Position numbers and translations under genes: made by a program
The notes under the pieces: generated by a model
Told to the model about the DNA's origin: nothing
Databases searched by the model: none
What the model saw: only the letters and a program-made list of their open reading frames with translations
Part shown: piece by piece, positions 17,247-25,388 of the stretch
Layout: each line of letters begins with the position of its first letter
Numbering within the stretch: position 1 is the first letter of the stretch
Assembly (NCBI GenBank): GCA_965276955.1
Contig: CBDIBP010000022.1
Span: 24,680-88,679, forward strand
DNA: 64,000 nucleotides
Origin: JABDEZ01 sp965276955
GTDB taxonomy: Bacteria > Bacteroidota > Bacteroidia > Chitinophagales > Chitinophagaceae
Reading direction: 5' to 3'

Positions 17247-17891
17247 ATGAAAGTAGCATTGATCGGAGCTTCAGGTTTCGTAGGTACACAGGTCTTAAAA
17301 GAATTATTGTCTCGTGGCCATCAGGTAACTGCCATAGTGCGCAACCCTGAAAAGATAAAAGAGAAGAACGATGGTCTTATGGTTAAAAAGGGCGACGTAA
17401 TGAATGTAGATGAAACAGCAGACCTTTTAAAAGGAAACGATATGGTCATCAGCGCCTACAACGCTGGCTGGCAGAACCCCAATATCTACGATGATTTTAT
17501 CGCAGCGTCCATAGAAATACAGGAAGCTACAAAGAAAGCAGGTGTAAAACGGTTGCTATCTGTAGGTGGTGCAGGTAGCCTGGAGGTAGCGCCCGGCGTA
17601 CAGTTGGTAGATACACCTGAATTTCCAGCAGAGTGGAAAAAAGGCGCCCTTGCTGCCCGCGATTATCTGAACATACTTAAAGAGGAAAAAGAACTGGACT
17701 GGACGTTCTTAAGTCCTGCTATCATGTTGCATCCCGGTACGCGCACAGGTGCCTATCGCACAGGTACAGACCAACCGGTATTCGATGCCAATGGCAAATG
17801 CGAAATATCTGTCGAAGACCTTGCAGTAGCTATAGTTGACGAGCTGGAGCATAAGAAGTTTGCAGGTAAGCGTTTCACCGTTGGTTACTAA
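17247..17891 (+). CDS. NAD(P)H-binding atypical short-chain dehydrogenase
   Basis: A 214-residue Rossmann protein with the dinucleotide motif GASGFVG (residues 7-13), followed by VTAIVRNPEK, where the Arg after the second strand suggests NADP(H). Further family motifs are KGDVMN, ISAYNAGW and GGAGSLEVAPG. It resembles YwnB/NmrA-like oxidoreductases, which act as reductases or redox sensors without a classic Tyr-Lys pair. Substrate unknown. Pairing with an Rrf2 regulator and a shared dyad suggests redox- or electrophile-induced expression. Confidence 0.85.
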   Translation: MKVALIGASGFVGTQVLKELLSRGHQVTAIVRNPEKIKEKNDGLMVKKGDVMNVDETADLLKGNDMVISAYNAGWQNPNIYDDFIAASIEIQEATKKAGVKRLLSVGGAGSLEVAPGVQLVDTPEFPAEWKKGALAARDYLNILKEEKELDWTFLSPAIMLHPGTRTGAYRTGTDQPVFDANGKCEISVEDLAVAIVDELEHKKFAGKRFTVGY

Positions 17892-17895
17892 ATGG

Positions 17896-17925
17896 TTTGC
17901 CACCCCGCGTTTATTTTTATATTTG
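17896..17925 (+). promoter_or_regulatory. Promoter of the 3-hydroxyacyl-CoA dehydrogenase gene
   Basis: TTTG at 17896-17899 is spaced 18 bp from TATATTTG at 17918-17925, a good match to the Bacteroidota -33/-7 pattern. It lies just after the preceding stop and 19 bp before the ATG at 17945. Confidence 0.6.
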
Positions 17926-17944
17926 CCCATCTTTAAGTTATTAT

Positions 17945-19102
17945 ATGGATCAGTATACAATAGTAGGGGTTGTGGGTAGTGGCGCTATGGGCGCAGGTAT
18001 AGCACAGGTAGCCGCAATGGCCGGCCACACTGTGGTGCTGTACGATAACAATGCAGCAGCTCTCGATAAGGCAAAGAGTAGCCTGTCGCAAACCTTGCAT
18101 AAGCTGCAGGAAAAGGGCAAGATACCTGATGCTGCCAAAGTGTTAGAGCGTTTCACATTTGCAGGCGAAGTAAGTGCTTTTGCTGCTTGCGGATTGGTCA
18201 TAGAGGCCATTGTAGAGAAGCTTGAAATTAAGAAAGCAGTATTTGCTGATATAGAAAAGAGCGTAGGGGATAGCTGCATACTTGCAAGTAATACCTCTTC
18301 ATTGTCTATCACCTCAATAGCCGCAGCGTGCACCCGGCCGCAAAATGTGTTGGGTCTTCATTTCTTTAATCCAGCCCCCATTATGGCGCTGGTTGAAGTG
18401 ATACCTGCAGTACAGACCGATCCTGCCTTGGTAGGCCCGGCAAAAGAGCTGATGCAGCGCTGGGGCAAGATCCCCGTTATGGCTAAAGATACACCTGGCT
18501 TTATAGTTAATCGTGTGGCCCGCCCTTTTTATGGTGAGGCCATACGCATTTATGAGGAAGGTATAGCAAGCATGGAAACTATAGATCATGCCATGGTGCA
18601 GGCAGGCTTTAAAATGGGCCCATTCACACTCATGGACTACATTGGCCACGATGTCAACTACATAGTTACCGAAACGGTGTTCCAGTCCTTCTTTTACGAT
18701 CCGCGCTACAAACCTTCTTTTTCCCAAAAGCGGCTGTTAGAGGCTGGCTGGCTGGGCCGCAAGTCCGGTAAGGGATTTTACAACTATAATGAACCTGTTG
18801 CTACCCTTCAGCCAGTTATCGATCAGGAGTTACATAATAATATTGCCGACCGTATAATAGCTATGCTCATAAACGAAGCTGTAGAGGCTTTGCACTTAAA
18901 TGTAGCGACAGCAAATGACCTGGAGACAGCTATGACCAAAGGTGTCAATTACCCAAAAGGTCTTTTGAAATGGGCAGACGACTGGGGGGCAGAAAAATGT
19001 CTTGCTGTTCTGGATGCGTTATACGACACTTACCACGAAGATCGATATAGGGCCAGTGTATTGCTTCGGAAGCACGTTAAAAGCAACCAAAGATTTCTTT
19101 GA
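17945..19102 (+). CDS. 3-hydroxyacyl-CoA dehydrogenase
   Basis: A 385-residue NAD-dependent enzyme that oxidises 3-hydroxyacyl-CoA in fatty-acid or aromatic (phenylacetate-type) degradation, or reduces acetoacetyl-CoA. The start at 17945 is an ATG; an upstream TTG in frame overlaps the promoter. The NAD motif is GSGAMGAGIAQ, the catalytic region HFFNPAPIMALVEVI, and the C-terminal dimerisation domain starts at KDTPGFIVNRVARP. A second partial C-terminal domain follows (about residues 290-375). No hydratase domain is fused and no other beta-oxidation gene is adjacent. Confidence 0.9.
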   Translation: MDQYTIVGVVGSGAMGAGIAQVAAMAGHTVVLYDNNAAALDKAKSSLSQTLHKLQEKGKIPDAAKVLERFTFAGEVSAFAACGLVIEAIVEKLEIKKAVFADIEKSVGDSCILASNTSSLSITSIAAACTRPQNVLGLHFFNPAPIMALVEVIPAVQTDPALVGPAKELMQRWGKIPVMAKDTPGFIVNRVARPFYGEAIRIYEEGIASMETIDHAMVQAGFKMGPFTLMDYIGHDVNYIVTETVFQSFFYDPRYKPSFSQKRLLEAGWLGRKSGKGFYNYNEPVATLQPVIDQELHNNIADRIIAMLINEAVEALHLNVATANDLETAMTKGVNYPKGLLKWADDWGAEKCLAVLDALYDTYHEDRYRASVLLRKHVKSNQRFL

Positions 19103-19172
19103 TCGAATACACATTTTTCACATGGCACGCTAATTGTAATACACTACTAAACCAACAAAAAATAGTTGTATT

Positions 19173-19373
19173 ATGAAAAAATTGTTTTTCTTCCTGATGA
19201 TCGCAGGTACTATATCAGTTGCTGCTACAGCCCAGGAAAAAGTAGAAAAGAAAGAAGTAAAGATCAAGAAAACAAGTACACCAGGGCAGAAAGTGCACAA
19301 CACTTTCAGCAAGCACAAACATTACGATGGTGTAAAGGTGAAAGAATCTAAAGAAGTAGAAAAAAAGAAATAA
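19173..19373 (+). CDS. Small secreted lysine-rich peptide
   Basis: A 66-residue protein: signal peptide (about 1-21, ending ATA-Q), then a mature segment of about 45 residues dominated by Lys, Glu and Val (EKVEKKEVKIKK ... KEVEKKK). No domain is recognised. It is bounded by its own strong terminator, which supports a real gene. It probably stays in the periplasm or is exported; a role in binding anionic envelope polymers is only a guess. Confidence 0.65.
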   Translation: MKKLFFFLMIAGTISVAATAQEKVEKKEVKIKKTSTPGQKVHNTFSKHKHYDGVKVKESKEVEKKK

Positions 19374-19392
19374 GCTGCAAAGCTTGAGCAGA

Positions 19393-19420
19393 ATGCCTGT
19401 CAATTCGATTTGACAGGCAT
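19393..19420 (+). terminator. Terminator after the lysine-rich peptide gene
   Basis: An 11-bp perfect stem (19393-19403 with 19410-19420) with a 6-nt loop is followed by TTTTGTTT. Confidence 0.85.
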
Positions 19421-19499
19421 TTTTGTTTAGGAATGTGCTACCTATCGCCTTATTGCATTAATTGAATATAACCTTACTGAGTAATTAGCTCTTTTGCAG

Positions 19500-19507
19500 T
19501 AAATTTG
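19500..19507 (+). promoter_or_regulatory. -7 box for mqnC
   Basis: TAAATTTG fits TAnnTTTG exactly and ends 20 nt before the mqnC ATG at 19528. No clear -33 element is seen. Confidence 0.45.
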
Positions 19508-19527
19508 CATAGTATAAAATATTTTTG

Positions 19528-20652
19528 ATGCAATTATCCGAGTTGTATGACAAAGCGCTGAGATTTGAATTCCTCAGTGCTGAAGAAGGGGTTTACTTGT
19601 TTGAGCATGCACCGCTTGCGGAATTGATGTACGTGGCCAATGAATTGCGCAAGATACAATTGCCCCATGGCAAGGTCACCTGGATCATAGATCGCAACAT
19701 GAACACAACTAATGTGTGCGTGGCCAATTGCAAGTTTTGCAACTTCTACCGTGTTCCCGGCCATCCGGAGCAATATGTTACAGATATAGCTACTTACAAA
19801 AGGAAGATAGACGAGACCTTCCGCTATGGCGGAGAGCAATTGTTGCTGCAGGGCGGTCATAATCCCAGCCTGGGTCTGGAATACTATGTGGATCTTTTCA
19901 AAGAACTAAAGGGTCTGTACCCTAACCTGAAACTGCATGCGCTGGGCCCGCCAGAGGTTGCGCATATCTGCAAAACATCGGGTGTTACTCACCGCGAAGC
20001 CCTTGTGGCATTAATGGAGGCTGGTATGGATAGCATGCCTGGCCCCGGTGCAGAGATACTGAACGATCGTGTACGTCGCCTCATATCAAAAGGTAAGTGT
20101 GGCGCACAGGAGTGGCTTGATATTATGCAGGAGGCCCACAAACTGGGGCTTACCACCACTGCCACTATGATGTTTGGCCATGTAGAGACCATATACGAGC
20201 GCATGGAGCACCTGGTAAAGGTACGCGAGGTACAGGCCCAAAAGCCAGCCACTTCAAAAGGTTTCATAGCCTTCATCCCATGGACATTCCAGGACGTTGA
20301 TACGATGCTCAAACGCATACGTGGCACCAAGAACCTTACCACTGCCGAGGAATATATCCGCATGATAGCCCTTTGCCGCATCATGCTGCCTAATATTAAG
20401 AATGTAGCGGCCTCATGGCTTACAGTAGGCAAGCAGGTAGCACAGATCTGTATGCATGCCGGCGCCAACGATTTCGGTTCTATAATGATAGAGGAGAACG
20501 TAGTGAGCGCCGCCGGTGCTCCCCACAGGTTCACTGCCAGTGGTATACAGGCTGCTATCCGCGAGGCCGGTTTCGAGCCCCAGCTCCGCAACCAGCAATA
20601 CGAATTCCGCAAAATGCCTGAGGTGATGGAAGAGCAGGTAATTAATTATTGA
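19528..20652 (+). CDS. mqnC: Cyclic dehypoxanthine futalosine synthase (radical SAM)
   Basis: A 374-residue radical-SAM enzyme of the futalosine route to menaquinone; it cyclises dehypoxanthine futalosine. The ATG at 19528 is used (a TTG lies one codon upstream). The iron-sulfur motif C-x3-C-x2-C is in VCVANCKFCNF (near residues 64-71). Family segments follow: QGGHNPSLGLEYY, HALGPPEV, DSMPGPGAEIL and ATMMFGHVET. The other menaquinone genes are not in the window, as is common where mqn genes are scattered. Confidence 0.93.
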   Translation: MQLSELYDKALRFEFLSAEEGVYLFEHAPLAELMYVANELRKIQLPHGKVTWIIDRNMNTTNVCVANCKFCNFYRVPGHPEQYVTDIATYKRKIDETFRYGGEQLLLQGGHNPSLGLEYYVDLFKELKGLYPNLKLHALGPPEVAHICKTSGVTHREALVALMEAGMDSMPGPGAEILNDRVRRLISKGKCGAQEWLDIMQEAHKLGLTTTATMMFGHVETIYERMEHLVKVREVQAQKPATSKGFIAFIPWTFQDVDTMLKRIRGTKNLTTAEEYIRMIALCRIMLPNIKNVAASWLTVGKQVAQICMHAGANDFGSIMIEENVVSAAGAPHRFTASGIQAAIREAGFEPQLRNQQYEFRKMPEVMEEQVINY

Positions 20653-20683
20653 TACCGCAATTCAGATAATACTATTCTATATT

Positions 20684-20711
20684 CAATGCCCCGGCTTACG
20701 TTGGGGCATTG
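20684..20711. terminator. Terminator between mqnC and mtfA
   Basis: A 9-bp perfect stem (20684-20692 with 20703-20711) with a 10-nt loop is followed by a T-rich stretch on the plus strand. It sits between convergent genes. Confidence 0.7.
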
Positions 20712-20730
20712 TTGTTTTTGCCATGGTGGA

Positions 20731-21492
20731 TTATGGGTTGAACATCTCTTTGAGCAAGGCATATAGTTCCGGATGCTTTTCCTTCAAATGTTCTGGCCGT
20801 TCAAAAAAGTATTCTGATATCACAGCGAAAAATTCAGCTTCGTTCGTAGCGCCGTAAATATTTATATCCTTATCCCTGCTTTCCCGCATGGCTTTTATGT
20901 GCTGATGCATATACTTTATCCAGGGTTCTATATGCTCCTTTGGCAGCATGTATTCAGGCACGCCGTCTGTTGCACCATCGGCCTTGTCCAGCAGGTGTAC
21001 GAACTCGTGTATGCCAGTATTGTGCCCATCGCTTGCATTGCTGAACCCCTGCCTCAATGCAGGCAGCGATAATATCATTTGCCCTTGCATGGCGCCATTG
21101 CCCACCATACCCAGCACATTGCGCCCACCGCCTGTGGTGTGGTACTGCATATCAAAAGTGCCTTCGTACAACAGCACTTCCGAAATATTGTTATACCTCC
21201 AATCAGGGAACGAAAATATAGGGATAATGGCGCTTGCTGCTACCAGCACTTTATCGGTATCGGTTATCTCTACATTCACACCGGTTACGGCAGTACGTGC
21301 CAGGAAATCGCGCACACGCTCGTCAAATACTACTTGCCTGTCGGGCGCAAGATCCTGGTAAAATTTCACATGTTCCAGCAGATAGTCGTGCGTGGTGGGC
21401 GGCAACTTAAACTGTTGTATACGTCTACGCTTGATGATGCTGCTTGCTATGACGGCCATCACTGCCACTATCACTAATATTAATGCCCACAT
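20731..21492 (-). CDS. mtfA: MtfA-like zinc-dependent peptidase (M90)
   Basis: A 253-residue protein with one N-terminal membrane helix (about residues 2-20), followed by a basic stop-transfer stretch (KRRRIQQFK). The M90 zinc motif is HEFVH (residues 162-166) followed by LLDKADGATDG. In enterobacteria MtfA inactivates the glucose regulator Mlc and has aminopeptidase activity; here the target is unknown because Mlc is not expected. The ATG at 21492 is preferred over a TTG 20 codons upstream because it places the helix directly at the N-terminus. Confidence 0.85.
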   Translation of the reverse strand: MWALILVIVAVMAVIASSIIKRRRIQQFKLPPTTHDYLLEHVKFYQDLAPDRQVVFDERVRDFLARTAVTGVNVEITDTDKVLVAASAIIPIFSFPDWRYNNISEVLLYEGTFDMQYHTTGGGRNVLGMVGNGAMQGQMILSLPALRQGFSNASDGHNTGIHEFVHLLDKADGATDGVPEYMLPKEHIEPWIKYMHQHIKAMRESRDKDINIYGATNEAEFFAVISEYFFERPEHLKEKHPELYALLKEMFNP

Positions 21493-21597
21493 ACGTACAG
21501 TTTTGTTGTTGGTTGTTACAATAAAAATTACGCCCCGGAAGCAAGTATTCAAAAAACAGACAGTAATTTTAAGCGGCCCCGGGGGCTATAATATCAC

Positions 21598-22515
21598 ATT
21601 TTAATATCATTATCTATCTCTGCACTCATCGTATATGTCATTTGCGGGCCAACGGCAGTTGGTAAATCTGCTATTGCCATGCAGCTGGCTACCAAGTTAG
21701 GTACTTCTATCATCTCTGCTGATAGCCGGCAATGCTACAAAGGTATGACCATTGGCACTGCCAAACCTACTGCTGAAGAACAAGCCGCGATACCACACTA
21801 CTTTATTGATGAATTCCCGGTCACGGAAAACATAACTGCAGCCAGATATGAGCAATTGGCCCTTGGCTACCTCAGCCACATTTTTCAGCAGCACAGCACT
21901 GCGGTGGTATGTGGCGGCACAGGCCTTTATATAAAGGCTCTGTGTGATGGCCTGGACGACATGCCACAGGTGGATGCGGTGATAGACCGGCAAATAAATG
22001 AGCAATACAAAGAACAGGGTATGGAGTGGTTGCAAGAATCTATACAAGAGCATGATCCACTTTTTTACGAGAGCGGTGAAATGCAAAACCCCGCCCGCAT
22101 CATCCGTGCCCTTGTATTTAAACTATCTACCGGGGAAAGCATTTTGCAATACCGTACCGGCAGCAAAAAGGAGCGTCCCTTCCAGGTCATCAAGGTCGGT
22201 ATAGAACTGCCGCGTGAGGTACTATACAACCGTATAAATGCTCGTGTGGACCAGATGATGACAGAAGGTCTGCTTGCGGAGGCAAAAAGCCTGTATCCCT
22301 ATAAAGAACTAAAGAACCTGCAGACAGTAGGCTATGCAGAACTGTTTGAATACACGGATGGGCTTTGTAGCCTTGATAAGGCCATTGCTAAAATAAAGCA
22401 GAATACCCGCCGCTATGCCAAGCGCCAGATGACCTGGTTCAAAAAAGATAGTGAGGTAAAGTGGTACGCTGCAGATGATGCCGGTGTAGTAGATAAAATA
22501 CTGGCACTGAGGTAA
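21598..22515 (+). CDS. miaA: tRNA dimethylallyltransferase MiaA with non-canonical start
   Basis: About 305 residues. MiaA adds dimethylallyl to A37 of tRNAs reading UNN codons. The P-loop GPTAVGKS is encoded at 21646-21669, upstream of the first in-frame ATG (21679). Between the preceding in-frame stop (21589-21591) and the P-loop there is no ATG, GTG, TTG or CTG, so the start shown (an ATT) is only the first AUN codon; ATA at 21604 or ATC at 21616 or 21628 are alternatives. Downstream motifs are normal: DSRQCYKGMTIGTAKP, GGTGLYIKAL and RQMTWFKK. Otherwise full length. Confidence 0.85.
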   Translation: MLISLSISALIVYVICGPTAVGKSAIAMQLATKLGTSIISADSRQCYKGMTIGTAKPTAEEQAAIPHYFIDEFPVTENITAARYEQLALGYLSHIFQQHSTAVVCGGTGLYIKALCDGLDDMPQVDAVIDRQINEQYKEQGMEWLQESIQEHDPLFYESGEMQNPARIIRALVFKLSTGESILQYRTGSKKERPFQVIKVGIELPREVLYNRINARVDQMMTEGLLAEAKSLYPYKELKNLQTVGYAELFEYTDGLCSLDKAIAKIKQNTRRYAKRQMTWFKKDSEVKWYAADDAGVVDKILALR

Positions 22516-22520
22516 GAAAA

Positions 22521-22550
22521 GCTCCGTCCCGTAGTATCACGGAACGGGGC
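22521..22550. terminator. Terminator between miaA and the cysteine-rich peptide gene
   Basis: A 12-bp stem (22521-22532 with 22539-22550) with one mismatch and one G-T pair has a 6-nt loop. It starts 5 nt after the miaA stop, between convergent genes. Confidence 0.6.
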
Positions 22551-22574
22551 TGTAAATATGTCCTTTCTTCTTTA

Positions 22575-22766
22575 TTAACCTTTCTTAGGTGCTGCTTTAG
22601 CTGCACCATCTTTAGCGCAATGCTTAGAGTCTTTGCAGCATGCTGCGCCACTCTTTTTGCAGCAGGCGGTACCAGCTTTCTTGCAGCAGGCTTTGTCTTG
22701 TGCAAAAGAAACGGTAGTAACAGAGGTCATCATTATAAGGCTTAGTGCCAATGCGATCTTTTTCAT
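22575..22766 (-). CDS. Small secreted cysteine-rich peptide with CC repeats
   Basis: A 63-residue protein with a clear signal peptide (about 1-22, ending SFA-Q). The mature ~41 residues hold three Cys-Cys pairs spaced by seven residues (KACCKKAGTACCKKSGAACC) plus a single Cys in KHC, in a Lys/Ala-rich background. The regular thiol pairs suggest metal binding or disulfide linkage in the periplasm; no known family is recognised. It has a separate terminator and lies between miaA and psd. Confidence 0.7.
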   Translation of the reverse strand: MKKIALALSLIMMTSVTTVSFAQDKACCKKAGTACCKKSGAACCKDSKHCAKDGAAKAAPKKG

Positions 22767-22824
22767 TTTATGTTTGTTTAGTTGAGATTATAAGTAAAGA
22801 TAAAATAAATACCTGATATGCAAA

Positions 22825-23478
22825 TCATACATGTGCCAGTATGGTGATACCGCCCTGCACCACATCGCCTATCTTCACATCTACCTTGGTGCCCACAGGG
22901 AAGTACACATCTACCCGCGATCCAAAACGGATGAACCCGAACTCATTGCCCTGCTTTGCAGCGTCGCCTTCCTTTATGTAGTAGCATATGCGGCGGGCCA
23001 TAGCGCCGGCTATTTGCCTCATCAGCAGTTCTGTCTTGTTATTGCCTATCACCACAGTAGTACGCTCGTTCTCGGTGCTGCTCTTGGGGTGCCAGGCCAC
23101 CAGGTACTTGCCGGGGTGATATTTAAAATACTTAATAACGCCATTTATGGGGTTGCGATTGACATGTACATTAAGCGGAGACATGAATATAGATACCTGC
23201 AACCTTTTATCTTTAAAATATTCGGGCTCGTAGGTCTCTTCTATCACCACTACTTTGCCGTCGGCAGGGGCTATCACCAGGTCATCGCCCAACACAAGGT
23301 TGCGGCCGGGCAACCGGAAGAACCACAGTACCCAGAACCATATAAGGAACAGCGGCACATTGATGAGCCAGGCCAGCCAAATGAAGCCTGTAAAGTAGTG
23401 AAATGTGAGGTATAGGATAACGGCCCATAAAATGGTAGCCAATGTAATATACTTATAGCCTTCGCGGTGTATCGTCAT
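22825..23478 (-). CDS. psd: Phosphatidylserine decarboxylase proenzyme
   Basis: A 217-residue enzyme of the short family form that makes phosphatidylethanolamine. Two membrane helices lie near residues 10-30 and 33-53. The catalytic residues are Asp73 in PADGKV and His105 in SPLNVHVNR. The self-cleavage site is Gly186-Ser187 in RFGSRVD, where Ser187 becomes the pyruvoyl group. The length fits the type with a small alpha chain (about 30 residues). Confidence 0.94.
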   Translation of the reverse strand: MTIHREGYKYITLATILWAVILYLTFHYFTGFIWLAWLINVPLFLIWFWVLWFFRLPGRNLVLGDDLVIAPADGKVVVIEETYEPEYFKDKRLQVSIFMSPLNVHVNRNPINGVIKYFKYHPGKYLVAWHPKSSTENERTTVVIGNNKTELLMRQIAGAMARRICYYIKEGDAAKQGNEFGFIRFGSRVDVYFPVGTKVDVKIGDVVQGGITILAHV

Positions 23479-23495
23479 TTTAAATATTTGGACTG

Positions 23496-23503
23496 CAAAG
23501 GTA
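23496..23503 (-). promoter_or_regulatory. -7 box for psd
   Basis: On the minus strand TACCTTTG fits TAnnTTTG exactly and ends 17 nt before the psd ATG at 23478. Confidence 0.45.
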
Positions 23504-23514
23504 AAGTTTAAAAT

Positions 23515-24284
23515 TTATGTTACCACTTCTTCATGCCGATAAGGATCGTGGGGTATTTTTAGCCCTGCCTGAGACCAACTATATAGGCCTCTAATGTTTC
23601 CGGTTCTTTCCGGTGCCGGAAATTCTTCGGCGCGTGGATCAATGGGCGGAAAAAGCCTGTGGGGTGGTGTTTGGCCTGATGGGGTGTTTGAAATTTCCGG
23701 TTGCAGGTCTGAATTTTCACTGTCAACTTTTTCTGACATGTGGGCTGTTCCAGCAGGTGTACGAAACCTTTCTTCCAGCTCTTGCCTTATGGCTTCGATC
23801 TCTTCCTCGCTGGTGAGTGGTGGTGGAACACCATATGCGAAGTGAGTGGGGTAGCGATCGTTCTGTTTACGGGCCTTGAAATAGTTCTCGGCATGAAGTT
23901 GCAGCTTGTGTTGAAACTCCTCATCGGGCTGCAGATAGTTGACGAAATCGGCCATTACCTGCATATTCATACCGACGGATGAATATTCTTTCATTTTAGT
24001 GATGCTGTTGATGAGCTTGCGCATGCTATCGACCTCCTGTGGGGTGGGGAACCTATTATCGATTGGGCGCTGCCCGATGTGGGTCTGCAACTCGATAAGC
24101 ACAGGTTATCGACAATAATTGCCGGGGCGGCCAATGATGCAAGTTTAAGTTCGTCCCAAGCGCCTTTTTTGATCCATAGGTAAAGCGTCTTTTCGCTGAT
24201 GCCGACCTCGTCGGCAATTTGCTTCTGGCTTTTGTGGGTGCCGAAATAAAGGTTTTTGGCTTGTTGGTTCTGGGTGGTTTTCAT
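23515..24284 (-). pseudogene. Frameshifted HTH / phage terminase-small-subunit-like gene
   Basis: Two overlapping minus-strand frames form one protein broken once. The first (from 24284) has a helix-turn-helix, KSQKQIADEVGISEKTLYLW, then AAPAIIVDNLC. The second resumes as IELQTHIGQRPIDNRFPTPQ and continues through VDSMRKLINSITKMKEYSS to the end. Together this is the layout of HTH proteins resembling small terminase subunits that occur in Bacteroidota phage-derived loci. The span is 770 nt; restoring one base near 24095-24105 gives an unbroken frame of 256 residues. No classic slippery site is visible, so mutation or a sequence error is likely. Confidence 0.7.
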
Positions 24285-24595
24285 AGGGAATAGAAATTAG
24301 GGTAGGGATATATGGTGGCTAAAAGTGCCGCGAGCGTTTTTGACATAAAGTTGGGTGGATACCTGAAATAATTTTCAGGAAAAAGCATGCTACTGAAGTA
24401 AGTGCGGTAGCATACAGAAGTAAGATGAGTGGGATGCTTTTTTGTTTGCAGGGTGGGCGCGGGTTTGAGCGTAATTATGCGCGCTGGTGGTAAGGGTAGG
24501 AGCACAGCAGCGACGCAAGGCTACCACCCTCCCGCAATAAGGGACAGGCGGCCTATCGGCCACCCATCTTTGGGAAAAAGGAGGGGTGTGTTTAT
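24285..24595. other. Intergenic region of 311 bp without a recognised gene
   Basis: It lies upstream of the frameshifted HTH gene and downstream of the nucleotidyltransferase gene (both on the minus strand). One minus-strand open frame of 74 codons is Pro/Thr/Tyr-rich and unlike a protein. Only a short G/C-rich dyad around 24550-24570 is visible. It may be the remnant of the element that brought the HTH gene. Confidence 0.45.
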
Positions 24596-25312
24596 CTAAC
24601 CGAACAGATATGTCGCCTGTTCCAGGCTATCGGGTTTGCCCACGTCTATAAATACATTACCGGTATGGTTGTGCCCCAGCAACAGCTGGTCTTTGGCCAG
24701 GTGCAGGTACAGGTCTATAAGGGAGAATTTGCCGGTGAAAGGGCAGTTGGTCACCACCGCAGGTGTTAGTATCTGTACCCCGCTAAAGGCGAAAGGCTGC
24801 ATCCATGCTACCTCCCTGCTTATGCGCTGTTGTTCCTTCTCGGTATTGGCCCAGCCGCAGAGGTGCATGTGCGGATCGAACAATAATTGGCGGCTGCTGT
24901 TGCGCTCCATTACGGCGAGGGTGGCTATAGCGCCGCTGTCGCGATGTGCATCTGTCATAACAGCAAGATCAAGCGTGGTGAGCACATCTACATTCATGAC
25001 CACAAAGGCTTCTTCGCCCTCAAAAAAGTGTGCGGCTTTCAGTAGTCCGCCCCCGGTCTCCAGCAGCTCGTACCGCTCATCTGATACCAGCACCTCGCTG
25101 CCAAAGCTGTCGTTGTCGAACAGTACATCCTCAACCTGATCGGCAAAGTGATGCACATTTATAATGACCTCGTATATGCCAAACTTTTGCAGGTAGCGCA
25201 GGTTGTGCTCCAACAGGGTTCTACCATTCACCTCGGCCAGCGCCTTCGGGTGATTATCAGTAAAGGGTTTTAACCGGGTACCGAGGCCGGCAGCAAAAAG
25301 CATGGCTTTCAT
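24596..25312 (-). CDS. Sugar-phosphate nucleotidyltransferase, MurU-like
   Basis: A 238-residue enzyme with the nucleotide-binding signature AAGLGTRLKPFTDNHPKAL (residues 7-25) and the metal-binding Asp in MNVDVL (about 108-113). This size and pattern match single-domain nucleotidyltransferases such as MurU (MurNAc-1-phosphate uridylyltransferase) and related hexose-1-phosphate enzymes. The usual partner kinase AmgK is not adjacent, so the sugar is uncertain. The catalytic region looks intact. Confidence 0.85.
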   Translation of the reverse strand: MKAMLFAAGLGTRLKPFTDNHPKALAEVNGRTLLEHNLRYLQKFGIYEVIINVHHFADQVEDVLFDNDSFGSEVLVSDERYELLETGGGLLKAAHFFEGEEAFVVMNVDVLTTLDLAVMTDAHRDSGAIATLAVMERNSSRQLLFDPHMHLCGWANTEKEQQRISREVAWMQPFAFSGVQILTPAVVTNCPFTGKFSLIDLYLHLAKDQLLLGHNHTGNVFIDVGKPDSLEQATYLFG

Positions 25313-25388
25313 GCACGCAAATTAGTAAATGAATATGGTAATGCAATTAATACATCACAAGAGTGGTCAAGCCCGTAATGATGGTCGC

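Noticed and set aside
17897..17899. TTG start for the 3-hydroxyacyl-CoA dehydrogenase
   Set aside because: It overlaps the -33 region and adds 16 hydrophobic residues before the Rossmann fold.
24281..24505. Open frame of 74 codons before the frameshifted HTH gene
   Set aside because: Composition is not protein-like and it has no relatives that I recognise; left as intergenic.
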